Of a DNA stretch of 64,000 bases, positions 22,977 through 35,638 are shown piece by piece; position 1 is the stretch's first letter; each line of letters starts with the position of its first letter. Source of the DNA: Chlamydomonas reinhardtii (Eukaryota; Chlorophyta; Chlorophyceae; Chlamydomonadales; Chlamydomonadaceae). Below the pieces are notes generated by a model. The model made no database searches, was not told the origin of the DNA, and saw only the letters and a program-made list of their open reading frames with translations. A program made the position numbers and the translations under genes. The stretch is from positions 825,512 through 889,511 of the forward strand of contig NC_057020.1 of assembly GCF_000002595.2 (NCBI RefSeq). Reading direction: 5' to 3'.

Positions 22977-25900
22977 ATGCAGACGCAATGGGCTGGGGTG
23001 CAGCAGCCGGGCGGTGGGGCCCCAGCGCAATATGACGGTAAGAGCTCATGAAAAGTTGCACCGCGCTCGGACGGCGTTTGGTGGCCGCGCGCGGGACTAT
23101 GCAGTTGCAGTCACCTCAATATAATGACGACAGCGAGCCCCGAGGGTGCGCGGTGTCGGCTGGACTGATTACGGGCCGCAAAGTTTTTGACCCGCCCGCG
23201 AACTCGCCCGACCCACACAGCAGCCGCACTCGCCGTAGCCTGCGCCCGTTGCAGGAGCCTGAGCGCTCGCCGCCCCGCCTTGTTCGCAGGTGAGCTACAC
23301 GCTTATGCGCCGCCGCAGCAGCCCGCCGGGGCCAGCGCCTGGCAGCAGCCCCGCGCCGCGGCTGTAGCTGCTGCCGCTGGCCCCCAGCCCAGCGTCCGCC
23401 CCACTACCGAAGGCGGCTTTTACGGCCCACAAACTCCTGGCGGCATCGGCCCGCCGCCGCCGGTGCCGCCGCCACACGCAGCACCATCAGAAGCAGCACA
23501 GTTGCACCAGCAGCAGTGGCGGCATGCGCAACACTACCAGTGGCGCGGCGCGGCGGATAGCAACCCCTCACGGCCTCCTGCCGGCGCCATGCTGCGCGGG
23601 GCCGGAGACGGGGCCAGCAGCCACACCGCCGCCGCTGCCACCGCCAGTGGCTGTGGTGGTGTTGGCAGTGCTGGTGATCGGATTGGCGGCACTGTTGCAT
23701 CCCACGACGGCTGGACTCCCTGGGGGTCCGCACCCGGGCAAGGAAACGGCCCTGCAGCCGCTGCTACTGCCGCCGCTGCAGCTGCTGGGGTGCGGTCGCA
23801 GTCGGTGCCCGTCGCGGCCGCATCCAATTACCCCCCAGTGAGAGGAGGCCCGGGCGCGACAGCGCCTCCCCAGGGGCCGGGGCCCGGCCCGGGCGCAGGG
23901 GGCTCCGGAGCGGGGGGCCGGGGTCCGCCCGGTGCCGCTGGCGGCGATGCGCCGCAGGGGGTGTTGCATGTGGCAGCGCCGGGCGCCAGGTCGGTGTGGG
24001 TGGCGGCCGGGCCGCAGGGCGGCGGGCCAGGCCGTCGCCCTGACCGCCCGCAGGTAGCAGTGGCGGTGGCGGCGGACCCCTTTGGTCCGCCCCGCCACCT
24101 GCCGCCGCTCCGGCTGCGCCCGCCGCCGCCGCAGCTGCCGCTGCCGGAGGCGCACCCGTACTCACCAGTGCGCCGCGCTCAGCCGCCGCCGCCGCAGCAG
24201 CACCCGCCCTCGCACCCACATCCGGTGTACTACCGCTCTCAGACGCCGCTGCCGCCACCGCCACCGCCGGCCGGTTATGTGTACGCCGAGGTCGGAGGGG
24301 AGGAGTCGGAGCAGGACGACGAGTTCGGGGCGCATGCGGCGGAACCTGAACTGCAGGCCCACCACTTGCAGTATGCGCGACACGGGCAGCACCCGCCGCA
24401 CTTGCTGCCGCCGTACGTCTTACCTTCGCCTCAGCAACGACAGCAGCACCAGCAGCAGCACCAGCAGCAGCACCACCACCAGCACCACCAGCAGCACCCG
24501 CTGCAACGGCATGACTCAGCGCTGGGACTTCCGCAGCCACAAGAGCAGCGGCAGCCGCACCAGCAGCAGCTGGGCGCTACGTGGCCGCCGCAGTCAGAGC
24601 GCTGGGCCTTGAGCGGCGATGTCGCGGGGCAGCAGTGTCGCCACCGCCCCGTGCAGTTGCCGTCGCAACAGCAGGCACAGCCGCCACCCCAGCCGCAGCC
24701 ACCGCCATCGCAGCAGCTGCAGCGGCAGCCGGCACCGCAGCCTCATGCGTGGCAGCCGCATGCACACCAGCCTCAGGCGCCGGTGCCGCAGCCGCTGCAG
24801 CCGCATGCACACCTGCCTCAGCCGCCGGTGCAGCCCGCGCGGCCGCAGCACCAGTGGCAACCATCGCCGCAGGAGCGGCCGCAGCACCAGCAGCACCAGC
24901 ACCAGCAGCACCAGCATCAGCGGCACCAGCAACAGCAGATGGACGGGGAGGAGGAGCCACCCGCGGCTGTAGCCTGGCGGCACGCGGCAGCTGCAGCAGC
25001 GGCAGCGACGTCCCCACCCCGGCGAACGGCGTCCGCCTCCGCCGCGGCAGCGGCTACACCTGCCGCGATTTCGAATGCTATTGCGGGTGTGCCTGCGGGC
25101 GCAGGTTGCGGCGCGGCGCCCGCATACTCGCGTCCCGCCTCCTCGTATGCGGACGCGTTTCATGGCGCGCACGCGCCCCACTATCACTCGCACGGCCACG
25201 ACCACGGCCGCCATATAGCCGCGCCCCTGGCGCCAGTGGGCGCTGACGGCGAAGGCGGCAGCAGCTGGCGCCAGAGCGCGGGAGCGCCGCCAGCCCTGCC
25301 GTGCGCACCGGGCCCCGCGCGGGACTTCCAGCACGCGGCGTACCTGCAGGCGGCGCCTTTTGGCGCAGCGCACGGCGGAGGCCCAGGGATGGCGGCGGAC
25401 CCCGCAGGGCCAGCGCCGGTTGCGGCTGCGGCGGTGGCTGCGGTTGCGGCGGGGAGCTCGGGGCAAGGCCGCAGCTCGGGGTGGCAAGAGGCCCGTCCCT
25501 ATGCAGAGCCGCAGCAGCAACAGCAACAGCAACATCAACAGCAACAGCAGCAGGTGTGGGCCCGCAGTGCTCAGCAGCCCCCGCCGCATGCGGCAGTGGC
25601 GACGGGGCCAGCAGGCGGGCCGCAGCACAGCCCGCCGCAGCAGGGCCTGCCACCTGTCGCCACACGGTCACAAGGCCACCACCACCAACAGTACCCTCAC
25701 CAGCACTCCCACCAGCAGTACCCCCACCAGCACCACCCCCTCCTCCACGGCGAGCCCCGGACGCTGTCACGGCACAGCTCCCTACCGGCGGCGCCGTCGG
25801 GTCAGCCGCCCGGCAGCGCTGCCGGTTTCGGCACTGGCCATGCTGTGGGCGCTGCAGGTGCGAGCACTTGGGCGGAGCCGCCCCCCAGCAGCCAGTCGAC

Positions 25901-26258
25901 CAAACCGCGCCTGGAGGCGGCGGTGGCAGGCCGCGTGGCGGCGGCGGCTTGGCTGGAGCGAGACACCTCGCCGACTGCGCCGGCGTCGGTGGGCGGGTCG
26001 GTGGCGGGGTGGCGTGAGGCGCTGGGCGGGCTGGCGGCTGGGGCAGCGCCTGTGGCGGCTAGGCAGGCGTCGCTGGGTAGCCAGGAGGGCCGTCAGCTGC
26101 TGTACCTGCAGCACCAGCAGCAGCAACAGCACCAGGAGCATCAGCGGCAGCAGGCAAAACAGCAGCTGCAGCAGCAACAGCAACAAATGCTGCTCGCGCG
26201 AGACCAAAGGCATGAAGTGGAGCAACTGCGACAGCAGCAGCAACAGCAACAGCTGCTC

Positions 26259-26289
<31 letters not shown>

Positions 26290-29200
26290 CGGAGCTCCCT
26301 AGGCCGCACCAGCAGCGGGAGGCGTTCCCGGCTGATGACCTCCGGACGTGGCAAGGCCACCCGCAGCGTCCGCCGCAAGCACCGCCGCCGCCAGCCCCGC
26401 ACCACCAACAGCAGCCGCAGCCGCAGTGGCAGCAGCACCAGCAGGCGCTGCCGCCGGCGCACACACAGGCGGCGGAGTATCCGGCGCCGTATGTGTTGCC
26501 ACCGGCACACGCGCCCGCTCGCCAGCATCGGCAGCAGACGGTGCCGCCGCCGCCCCAGCCGCTGGAACGGCACCAGCAGCTGCCGCCCCACCCTCAGCGG
26601 CACCAGCAACACGCGATGCAGCACCACATGCACCAGCAGCAGCAGCTGCAAGCCCATGCTGCGGCGTCGCCGTACACGGCCCAAGCGCCGACCCAGCCCC
26701 TGCAACAACAGCAGCCGACACCACCACCGCTACAGCAGCAGACGCCACCGCCGCCACAGCAGCAGCAGCAGCAGCAGCAACCTCAGCAGCAGCTGTCGGG
26801 CGAAGGCAGCTGTGCCACGCCGGATGCCGACGAGGAGGAGGTGTCGGCGACTGCGGGAGGAGGGATGCAGGGCACCGTCGATTCCCCGTGCGACGGCGGA
26901 ATGAACACAACGCACCCGAATGCCCAGGTTGCGGCCCCATCAGGAACCCGAGGCTACGGGCCCCCACACCCCAAGCTGCCGCAGCTGAGCCTCGCAACTG
27001 CTCCCGGCCAGGCGCAACCGCACCGTCAGGAGGCGGCGGCGCCGCCGCCACTGCAGCACATGGCCGCGCCGGTGGCGCCGCCGCCGCCGCGCGGCGTGTA
27101 CGGCCTGCCGCCAGGTAGTGGTTGCATGCAACAGCAGCACCAGCAGAACCAGCAGCAGCAGCCAGGCAGTGCCGTGGTGGCAATGGCGGCTACGCCGCGG
27201 GCGTATGCAGTTGCGGCAGCGGCGCAGCCGCCGCCATCTGCAGCTGCGAGAGGCGGGCCGGCGCCGGCACCCGTACCGCCGCACGAGCAGTACCGGCAGG
27301 CGCTCGTGTGTGCGTCGGGGCGGCCGCCGCCGCGGCCTCAGGAGCACGGAGCGTACGAGGAGGCTTGGGAGCTGGAGGTGGTGCAGCACCAGCAGCACCA
27401 GCAGCTGCCGCCGCCGCCGCACCACCACCAGCCCTACAGCCAACCATCGCAAGCTGCGGCTGCGGCTGCCGGCGCGGCTGGCGATAGGTACTATTATCCA
27501 GAGCCGTCGGAGTCTGCGCCGCCGGTGCCAAATGGGCCCGTTCGCCAGGCGCCTGCGGACTACCCCTATCAGCACGAGCAGTACCCACCACGGCAGCATT
27601 ACTCTGCCTACCAGGGCCCGCCGCAGCAGCAGCTGCAGCAGCAGAGTCCGACACGGCAGCCGTACTACGTAGCCTACATCAAGCAGGAGGAGTACGAGCC
27701 GCATGAGCATGCGCCGTACCAGCACCAACACCAGCAGCACCAACACCAGCAGCATCAATACCAGCGTCTGCAGCAGTACCAGGGCCAGTACGCACAGCCG
27801 CCAGGCCAACACGACCGACCGCCGCGCGAGCCGTACGGAATGAACGAGCAGCCGCCGTGTCATACGTACGCACAACAGCCGCAGGCACAGCAGCAACAGC
27901 AACAGCAACAGGTGCCACAGCAGCAGCAGGTGCAGAATACCCAGCAGCACTACCAGATGGCGGAACACGACATGGCGGCGCATCATTCGCAGCAGCCTCA
28001 GCGGCAGCAGCAGCCACAGCAGCAACTGCAGATGTTGGCACCGCAATCGCTGGCACCGCAGCTCTTCCAGCCTGCGCTGCAGCAACAGCAGCAACAGCTG
28101 CAGCAGCAGCGACAGCAACAGCTCCCCCAGGAGGAGGTCCAGGAGCACGCTCCCACTCAGGACCTACAAGACCACTACCGGCACCAGCACCAGCACCACC
28201 AGCAGCAGAGCCAGCCGCCGCTGCTGCTGCCCGCATTGCCCGGGCCCGAGCGCCCGGGCGTGTCCGCAGCCCACCCCCAACCCGCTGCCAGCCTTGGCCC
28301 AGCAGTGCCGGGGGCCCTGGCTGCTACTGCCGGCGGCAGCCACGACCCAGGCGGCAGCGCTGCTTTGGGCTCGCCGCCGCCGCTGCACACGCCGACGGTG
28401 CGGGTGAAGCCGGAGCTGGTGGAGCGGCGGCAACAGAGCCTGGTGTCGCAGCTGTGGTCGGTGCTGCGCCGGCCAGGTGCCCGGCAGCAGAGTGGGCAGC
28501 TGGACCAGCTGCAAGAGCAGAGGCAGGCTCGAGGCGTGGCCATAGAAGCTTTGCTCAAGGGCGCTGGCATGGGCCACGAGGGGCTACAGGCCGTGTCGCC
28601 ACCACCACGCCAGCAACAGCAGGAGCAGCCGCAGTTCCAGCTAGAGCGGCCTGGACAGCACCAGCAGCACCAGCAGCTCCAGGGGTCAGTGGAAATACAA
28701 CAGGACCAGCAGATGCCGCCGGCGCAGGGCCGATGGCCCCCAGCAGACGACCCCCGACACCGGGCGGCACCACTGCCCCACGCCACTGCTGCTGCCGCGC
28801 CCGCCGCGCCCACTGCCAGGCCGCCGCTGGCTGTAGCTGGGAGCCACGGCAGCGGCCTCGGTCTCGGCTACCCTGCTACAGCCTCGGCCGCCGTCATGCA
28901 GGCCGCCACGGCGCCGCCGCAGCTGCAGTCTCAGCTGCAACCACCTGGTGCGGAAGCGTACGCCGCCCACCGCATTTACGATGGCTACAGCTACAGCCCG
29001 TCTGCTGCTGCTGCTGCTGCTACAGCCGCTGGCGCCATTGGTGCGTTCGCGCCGGCCGTGGGCCCTGCGGCTCCGGGGCTCTTCCCCGCTTACCAGGGCA
29101 CGACTGCGGCCGAGGCCGGGTTGGCAGCAGCCGGCGCGAAGCGGCGGCGGAGCTCTAGCGACGGGTGCGGGTATGCCGACGACGGCGTTATGGGCGCAGC

Positions 29201-32200
29201 GGGCGCGGCGGCGGCGCAGCCCGGCGGCACCGCGGCATCCCTCTTTGAAGCGCCCGCCGCGTTTGCGGCAGGGCCGGTACCGCAAGCTGCAGCAGCAGCG
29301 CACGCATGGCAGGCGCCACAGGCCGCGGCGGCAGGCGCCGCGGCGGAAGCGTCGCCGAGGAAGACGCGGCGGCTGGTGCAGCCAGCTGGCGGCGGCGCGG
29401 CAGATGCTGCTAACGACGCCGCCGACGGCGCTGCCGAAGGTGGTCGCGGTGGCGGTGAGAGAGGCGGCGACCCCGGGGTTGAGGCTGTGTCAACTGCCAT
29501 GTTGGCCATTGAGCGACTGCTGCAGGACAATGGCTGGCAGCGCCAGCTGCAGCACCAGCAGCGCCGGCACGGGCACCAGCACCAGCAGTACCGGCAGTCT
29601 GAGCCGGAGGCGCTGGATGCGGACTTTGACCTTGCGGCGGCGCTAGGCCTCGGCGAGCCGCAGGGGGAGCAGCAGGTGGAAGGAGTGTGGGAGCGGCAGC
29701 AGCCCCACAGCAGCGAGCAGCCGAAGCTGGTCCTTGTGCCGGCGGGAGGCGTGGCCGCGAGCGGCGACGACGTCAACGGCAGCAGCCCGCTCGCTGACCA
29801 CATGCAGCAGAGCCCTGCTCCGCTGCAGCAAGACCCACAGGAGACGGCGCGACTGCTGGCGGCGGGGTGGCAGCTGGCGCCCGAGGGCTTCACGCCCACC
29901 AGCTGCCGTGCTCCCGGTGCCTCCGGCCCGCGGCCCACACAGGCGCCCAGAGCGCCTGTCGCCAGTGGCGTCCCGCCGCACCTGCATGAGCCGCAGCTGC
30001 AATTGCAGCTGCAGCCGCCGCAACGGCGGTTCGTGTCCATCACGGAGCTGTGTTGGCTGTCTGCAGGCCTGGATGCAGAGGCGGTGCAGGCGGCGCGGCA
30101 GCAGCTGCTGCTGCTACAGCAGCAGCAGTCGCCGGAGCAGCGGTACGGAACCGCGGCAGCGGGCGCCGACGACGCCGCTGGTGAGGACGAGTGGGTGTTC
30201 AATGTAAAGGACCTGCAGTTTGAGGCGGAGGCGCTGACGGAGGGGCTTGCAAGCGACGGCGAGGACTGGGACGTGAACGAGGAGGAGGCCGGCGGCAGCG
30301 GCCGCGGTAGGGGCCGCAGCGGTGTCGTGGCCACTGGCGCGGCCATGTGGGGCCGGGGGCGGGGCCGGCCTGCAGGCCGCGGCCGGCAGCAGCAGCAGGC
30401 GCAGCAGGCGAGCCAGCAGGCACAGCCTGCTGCGCAGGGCCCAGGGCGGAGGCGGCAGGGGCTGCAGCAGGGTCGCCAGGCGCTGCGGGCCCAGCAGGGG
30501 CCGCTGGCGGCGCAGTCGCAGCCGCCCGTCGAATCCGAGGCGGGCTGCGCGCGCGCCGCTGCCGTCGACCGCGCCCGCCTGGGCTGTCACCGCCACAAGC
30601 CGCCACCAGTCATATGCCCCGTGCGCCCCGGCAGCGGCAACCGACCCGGCTCCGTGCCTCCCTTGGGCGTGCAGCCGCTGGGTGCAGGCATGGCAGGCGC
30701 GGCGGCCGCCGAGGCGGCGGCCGCCGCCAGGCTAGGCGTGGGAGGAGCTGGAGGCAGCTGGGCTGCGCGGGCGTGTGCGGCGGTGCTGCCAGGGGGTGGT
30801 GCGGACGCGGCCGCAGACTTGCACCAGCAGCGCGGGCCCGTGAAGCGCAAGCGCTGCGGCGGCCGAGTGCTGGTGCCCTTGGAGCCGCCGGTGGGCCGCG
30901 CGCTGGGTGGTGTGCGGCTCAAGGCTGGGGACGGCGGTGGCGGCGGGCCGGGCGGCGGCGGTGGGCCGGGCGGCGGAGGGGGAGGCGGGGCGCGCGGCGC
31001 GGCTGGGAGTCGCGGCGGTGATGTGGCCTCGGGCGGCAAGATCCTGAACGCCCTGCGGGAGGCCAAAGCGCTCCTGAGCAGCAGGTACGAGTGCGCAGGG
31101 GGTGTGTATGTCGCTAGGGCTTGTGTGCGGGTTGTGCGCATGCGCGCATGTGAGTACAGCATCTACCCGGTGTGCTCCACATCTCCTCCTTTAAACTCTG
31201 CAACTCCCCATCCGCCGCTCAATACTTCCTCGCCACACAGGTTCGTGGTGCGCCGCTCGCCCATTGCGCAGCTGGGTGTGTTCACGGCCGCGCACGTGCC
31301 CGGCGGCGCCCTGCTCATGGAGTACTACGGCGAGGCTGTACGGCCCACGGTGGCGGACGTGCGGGAGAAGAGGTGCGTTGGCAGTCGTTGGCGGTTGTTG
31401 GCGGTTGGTTGTTGGGGTTGGGTTGGGGTTGTGGAGGGTGGATGGCGGCTTGTTGAGAGCAGCGAGATGAGGTGGCGTGGCTGGTGGTGTGTGCATATGT
31501 GCTGTGCAAATAATGTATGGCCATGCGAGTGTGTATGTGATGCTCGGCCGGGCTGCAGGTACATTGCCGGCGGCCGTGACGGCTGCTACCTTTTCAACTC
31601 GGGCGGGCCACGCGAGGAGGCCACGGTGCTGGACGCCACACACGCCGGCAACATCATGCGCTTCGTCAACCACTCGTGCGGGTGAGAGGCAGGCGGGCGT
31701 GGCAGACCGAAGAGCGGCGGAGTCAAAGGGCGGCGGAGTCAAAGGGCGGCGGGGCAGAGGGGCGGGGGCGGCACAGGCGTGCGCGCTGTTTGTCTGTGGC
31801 TGTCAGGCGGCGGCCTGCACACCTGACAGGATGCCCAGTCCCGCGCCCTGTCATGCGTTCAGCCCGTCCAGTCAGAAGCCTGTTGAGCGTTTTCCGCACT
31901 TCTTCGGACCTCTGCCTGCCTGCCTGCCTGTTTGATCGTCTCCTCTCCATCCCCGCTCTCCCCCCACCTACTCTGACTGTCCCCCAACCCCTTGCGCACC
32001 AACCTCACAGCCCCAACTGTGTGGCCCGCACGTTGCTGGTGAACGGGCAGCGGCGCATCTTCCTGTTCGCGCTGACGGCGATGCCGCCCGGCACCGAGCT
32101 CACCTACGACTACAAGCTCAGCAGCGTGCTGTGTCTGGAGGCGTTCAAGGTGGGAAGGGGGGGGGTGTAAATTCCAGCCCAAACTAAACCAAACCAAGCG

Positions 32201-32548
32201 AAAATGAGCCGAGCATAGGCAGAGGCGTTACTTGCGAGTTATTTCTCCAAATAATGTTGTGGGGGCAGCGGAGAGGCAGAAGGGGCGGGGGGCAGGGCGG
32301 GGGATGCAGGGGGAAGCTCGTCGCATAGGGCCGCACTGCGACGCCGCCACACCGCCACATCAACACACCGATACACACCAATCGGTTGCGCGTGCGTTTC
32401 CGTTTCCCTCATTGCCATGCACTACCTCACCACCCACACGCCACCACAGGGCCTGCCCGAGGAGTTCATTGAGCGGGCGGCGGAGGAGGCCGGCGTGGAC
32501 CTACTGATCTGCCGCTGCGGCGACCGCCGCTGCCGCAAGTACCTGTGA
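22977..32548 (+). CDS. Giant Gln-rich SET-domain histone lysine methyltransferase (trithorax/SET1-like)
   Basis: Six exons (22977-23037, 23290-31084, 31241-31372, 31559-31681, 32011-32149, 32450-32548) join in phase to 2782 residues. Exon 2 is 7.8 kb and encodes about 2600 residues of low-complexity Gln, Ala, Pro and His, with acidic patches and an AT-hook-like RGRGRSG / GRGRGRPAGRGR stretch near its end. The SET domain is confined to about residues 2619-2750 (RFVVRRSPIAQLGVFTA, MEYYGEAVR, IMRFVNHSCGPNC, ELTYDYK). It is followed by the post-SET zinc motif C-R-C-G-D-R-R-C at the extreme C-terminus. This N-H-S-C and Y-D-Y-K pattern with a post-SET is that of the SET1/trithorax group, which methylates H3K4. 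The substrate is inferred, not shown. No PHD, bromo or other reader domain was seen. Repeats of CAG/CAA make length variation between strains likely. Confidence 0.9.
32161..32250 (+). repeat. Intron-associated dispersed repeat, copy B
   Basis: This begins 11 bp after the donor of the last intron of the giant SET gene. It contains CCAGCCCAAACTAAACC and the AGGCAGAGGCG core shared with copies A and C. It is in the same orientation as the gene. Confidence 0.8.
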
Positions 32549-32894
32549 AGCGCCCGTTTGGGGCCACGCTGTGCTGCAGGCGCACCGTTGCGACGGGTTT
32601 AGTGCGATGCAAAGAACGTGTGAGGCTTAACATGGGGTCAACAGCTCGAAGCTACGTAGATGTGCGCGTGTGTGTTTTTGTGCCGGGGGATAAGTGATTT
32701 GAGAGCTGCTGTCTTCGGTATTGGCCACATCAGCAAGAGAATTCTCGTCTGAAATCGTGCTGACGTGCCCTGCGTGTCTGGTGTCCCTGTGTGTGTGGAT
32801 CAGTTGCATGCCGCCTTACGAGCTGGGCCCAATGAGTCCACCGAACACCGGACACGCCCAGGTTGCGTGTGTGTCTGTGTGTGCGTGTATGTGT

Positions 32895-32919
32895 GTGTGT
32901 TAAAGAGCACAAGGAAAAC
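32895..32919. repeat. Short dispersed repeat shared with 54893-54917
   Basis: The 25-bp string gtgtgttaaagagcacaagg plus aaaac is identical at both places, and each copy follows GT-rich sequence. This copy is downstream of the SET gene stop. The other lies in an intron of the kinase gene. Confidence 0.8.
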
Positions 32920-34668
32920 GTTGCGTATGTGTGTGTGTGTGTCTCTGTCGCATGCGCCCGGTCAGATAAGTACCCTGAAAACCATGAGAAATAACACGGC
33001 CACAGCCGACTGCGTAGACTTAAGCATGGGATGACTGGCTTGCGGACACGGCTAATCCGTTACATTTTTGAATTCGATGAATCCACTGACTGACGGGCAA
33101 CCGGTCGGTCGTAACAAGTTATGCTGCACGCGGCATCGTATCGCTTACCTCATTGTATTTGACGCTTTATCACCATGTCTGGCACACCGCACTGTGAATG
33201 CTGACGCAAAGCATTCTGGAGCCCAATTGCTTCATTGACCGGAGCCCTGCACGCTGTGGTAGTGATTGCCGAAGCGGCGGGTAGGGGGTGGCAAGTATAG
33301 GACGCTAGCCCAACTCTTATTTCTGTGTGCGTGGGTGCTTGGAGACGGGTGTTGCGTTGGCGTACGTTGCAATGTCGATGGTTGGGTGTGGAGGTGTGGG
33401 CAATGTGTGTGGGTTCGTGGGGCCGGTCACGACCAACGGCAGCTGACATGGGAACGCTCGGCAGAGGCCAGGGGTGCCCCTGCCCGTGGTGTGATAGGGC
33501 ACGGCAAAGAGATGAACCACGATTTTGGCAAATGGCTGTCGGCGTTGCGCAAAGCAAAAATGAGTGCCGCAGGGTGATAGTACTGATATTGGCGATGCCA
33601 GTGGCTAACTTGGCATATGTGTGTGAGAGAGAGTGTGAGGGGCGGGGTGGGCGGGCGCACACAGGGGAGATGGGCTCCCCCCTCTTCGGAGGAGCCAGGT
33701 GGCTGGGAAGATGGGTACTGTGCGTCCTCGTGCAACCCTATGTGCCAAGTTGTGTCAGGGGAATGATGTCAATTGTCGACTGGCACAAGAGGGGCAACAG
33801 GCAGCTGAAGAAGAATGTCGGAAGTGCGGACATGCTTGTGGGTCCCTGAATTCGTAGTATGAGCAAGAGCTGAGGGTGGTGAAAAGCAAAGTCCTGAGTG
33901 ATGCGGCAGGGTGTGGCAAAGGATGTGCACGTATAATGTGCCATGGGATAAATCGGTTCGGCAGCGATGCAGAGGTCCCAGGTCAGTGCCCTGTCAACTG
34001 CCAAGCATACCTACGTCTAGGTGGGGGGTGGCGAGGCAGCCGGGCTGCCCGGGCATGGCGTGCACGACGGCACTTCGGAGCTGTAGCCTGGAGGCGTCTG
34101 CTCTCAGTCGGCAGTGGCAGCCACCAGGCGGCAAGTGCCGGCGGCCCCGACCAGGCTGCGCTAGGCCCAGGACGCGGTGCAATGCAGACGCGCACATCAG
34201 CTGCGCCGCTTGATGGAAGCCGGCTTTCGAGTTGGTGACGTTGTCTGTGTTTCAACACCGGGCGCGGTTGCGTGTTGCAAGGCCCAGCAAGGAACACTTG
34301 ATGTCGGCTTGGCCATGTCGGCTGCCGATTGCCAGGAATCAGCTCCACATGCAAGGCACAGGAATGCGGCTTGGGGCACCGCGTCGCTCCGCGTCTCCGC
34401 ATTCGTGTGGTGGCACCAGTGCCGGCACTGCTGATGCTGATGCCCTTGCACTCCGGCCCTGGCCGCGTATGCCCCAAGCTCTGGCCTCTGTGTCACCCGA
34501 CAAAGCCGTACACCGCTAACCCTACGCCTCCCGCCGCCGACTGCAAGCCCGGTAACAAAGGGCGCCTGCACACGTCAATGACACCCTAAGGACCTTCCGC
34601 ACACCCTCGCAAACTTCGGCAACATGAGGGCCCGCTACCACGCCGATAACTCGCTACAGCCCATGCCA

Positions 34669-34673
34669 TTACA
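34669..34673 (-). terminator. TGTAA polyadenylation signal of the pseudouridine synthase gene
   Basis: TGTAA on the minus strand lies about 75 bp beyond the stop. This is the usual polyadenylation signal in Chlamydomonas-type algae. Confidence 0.55.
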
Positions 34674-34747
34674 ACCTTTGCCATCTCAAGCACTGGGTGT
34701 AGGTACTGGTCGCAGGCCCCACCACAGGCCACGGCGCCCGCGACAGG

Positions 34748-35603
34748 TTAGGCCAGCGCCCCGCCGCCTCTCCCCGCAGGGACGGCCACATACTCGGGCC
34801 GCGCCCATTCCGGCAGCGGGGCCACGAAGCACCACGACTCCCCGGCGCCCGCACTACCTACAGCCGCCTCCACCTCCGTCTCGCCAGCACCGCGCGTTCC
34901 TGCCTCTGCACCACCGCCTACCCCGGCCCCCGCCGCTGTCCCCGCCTCTGACTCGGCCGCCGCCGCCGCCGCCGCCGCCACTGCCGCCGCCATGGCGTCC
35001 GCACTGGAGGCGTAGCGGGCTGCGTGTAGGTAGAGCGGCTCCAGGTCAATGGGGTAGCCCTCGGGCACCAGGCAGGGGCAGTGCGGGCACAGCGGGTCGG
35101 AGCAGCTGCCTGGCACCTGCACACACGAGGAGAGGTGGGGAGGCGGGGAGGAGCGGGTGATGACCAGGTGAGGAGGAGGAGGAGGAGGAGGAGGTGGTGG
35201 GAGCGGCAGTGGGATCAACGCGGATGCTTGCTTCCGGTGCAAGCCACGTGGCGGCGCAGGCACGGCCACATGGGGCACGGGAGCTCGGGGTGTGTGTGTA
35301 TGTGTTTGTACCAGAGTGTGTTCGAGCACCAATCACACGTGTAGTGGCGCACTGTCCAGGAAGGCGAGAAAGGCAATGCACTCAGAAGAGCAGAAGCAGG
35401 TCCTCCGTGCCCCCCAGTCACCCCGACTCACCTGGAACTCGGGCTGTGTGTAGAGCTGCAGGTAGCGCTGCGAGGAGGCGGCGATCAACTCCGTGTCAGC
35501 GTTCGGCCCAGCGCCGCCGCTTGCGCCCACACCACCCGGCGCGCTAGCTCGCGCCGCCGCCTCGACGTCAGGCTGCTGCTCCTGCAGCTCCTGCTGTTGT
35601 TGT

Positions 35604-35638
<35 letters not shown>

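Larger units (their letters stand above)
32549..34747. other. Convergent intergenic region between the SET gene and the pseudouridine synthase
   Basis: 2.2 kb with no supportable gene. A GT-rich stretch occurs at 32865-32945, and 25 bp of it (32895-32919) recur at 54893-54917. A 73-codon frame starting MEAGFRVGDVVC at 34213 has no splice context or recognised family. Open frames on the other strand here are equally weak. Confidence 0.5.

Noticed and set aside
23040-23289. The long SET-gene reading frame stays open upstream of 23290, so the protein might seem to start earlier.
   Set aside because: The stretch 23038-23289 has a GTAAGA donor and CGCAG acceptor that join an ATG exon at 22977 in perfect phase, and the frame begins at an arbitrary stop inside the intron.
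24000-31000. Several long open frames on the minus strand and in the other plus frames across the giant exon.
   Set aside because: GC-rich CAG/CAA-type repeats leave all frames open. Their products are poly-Leu, poly-Ser, poly-Ala or Arg-rich with no family resemblance.
34213-34434. A 73-codon frame starting MEAGFRVGDVVC.
   Set aside because: It lies in a convergent spacer and has no recognised family and no splice or promoter context.
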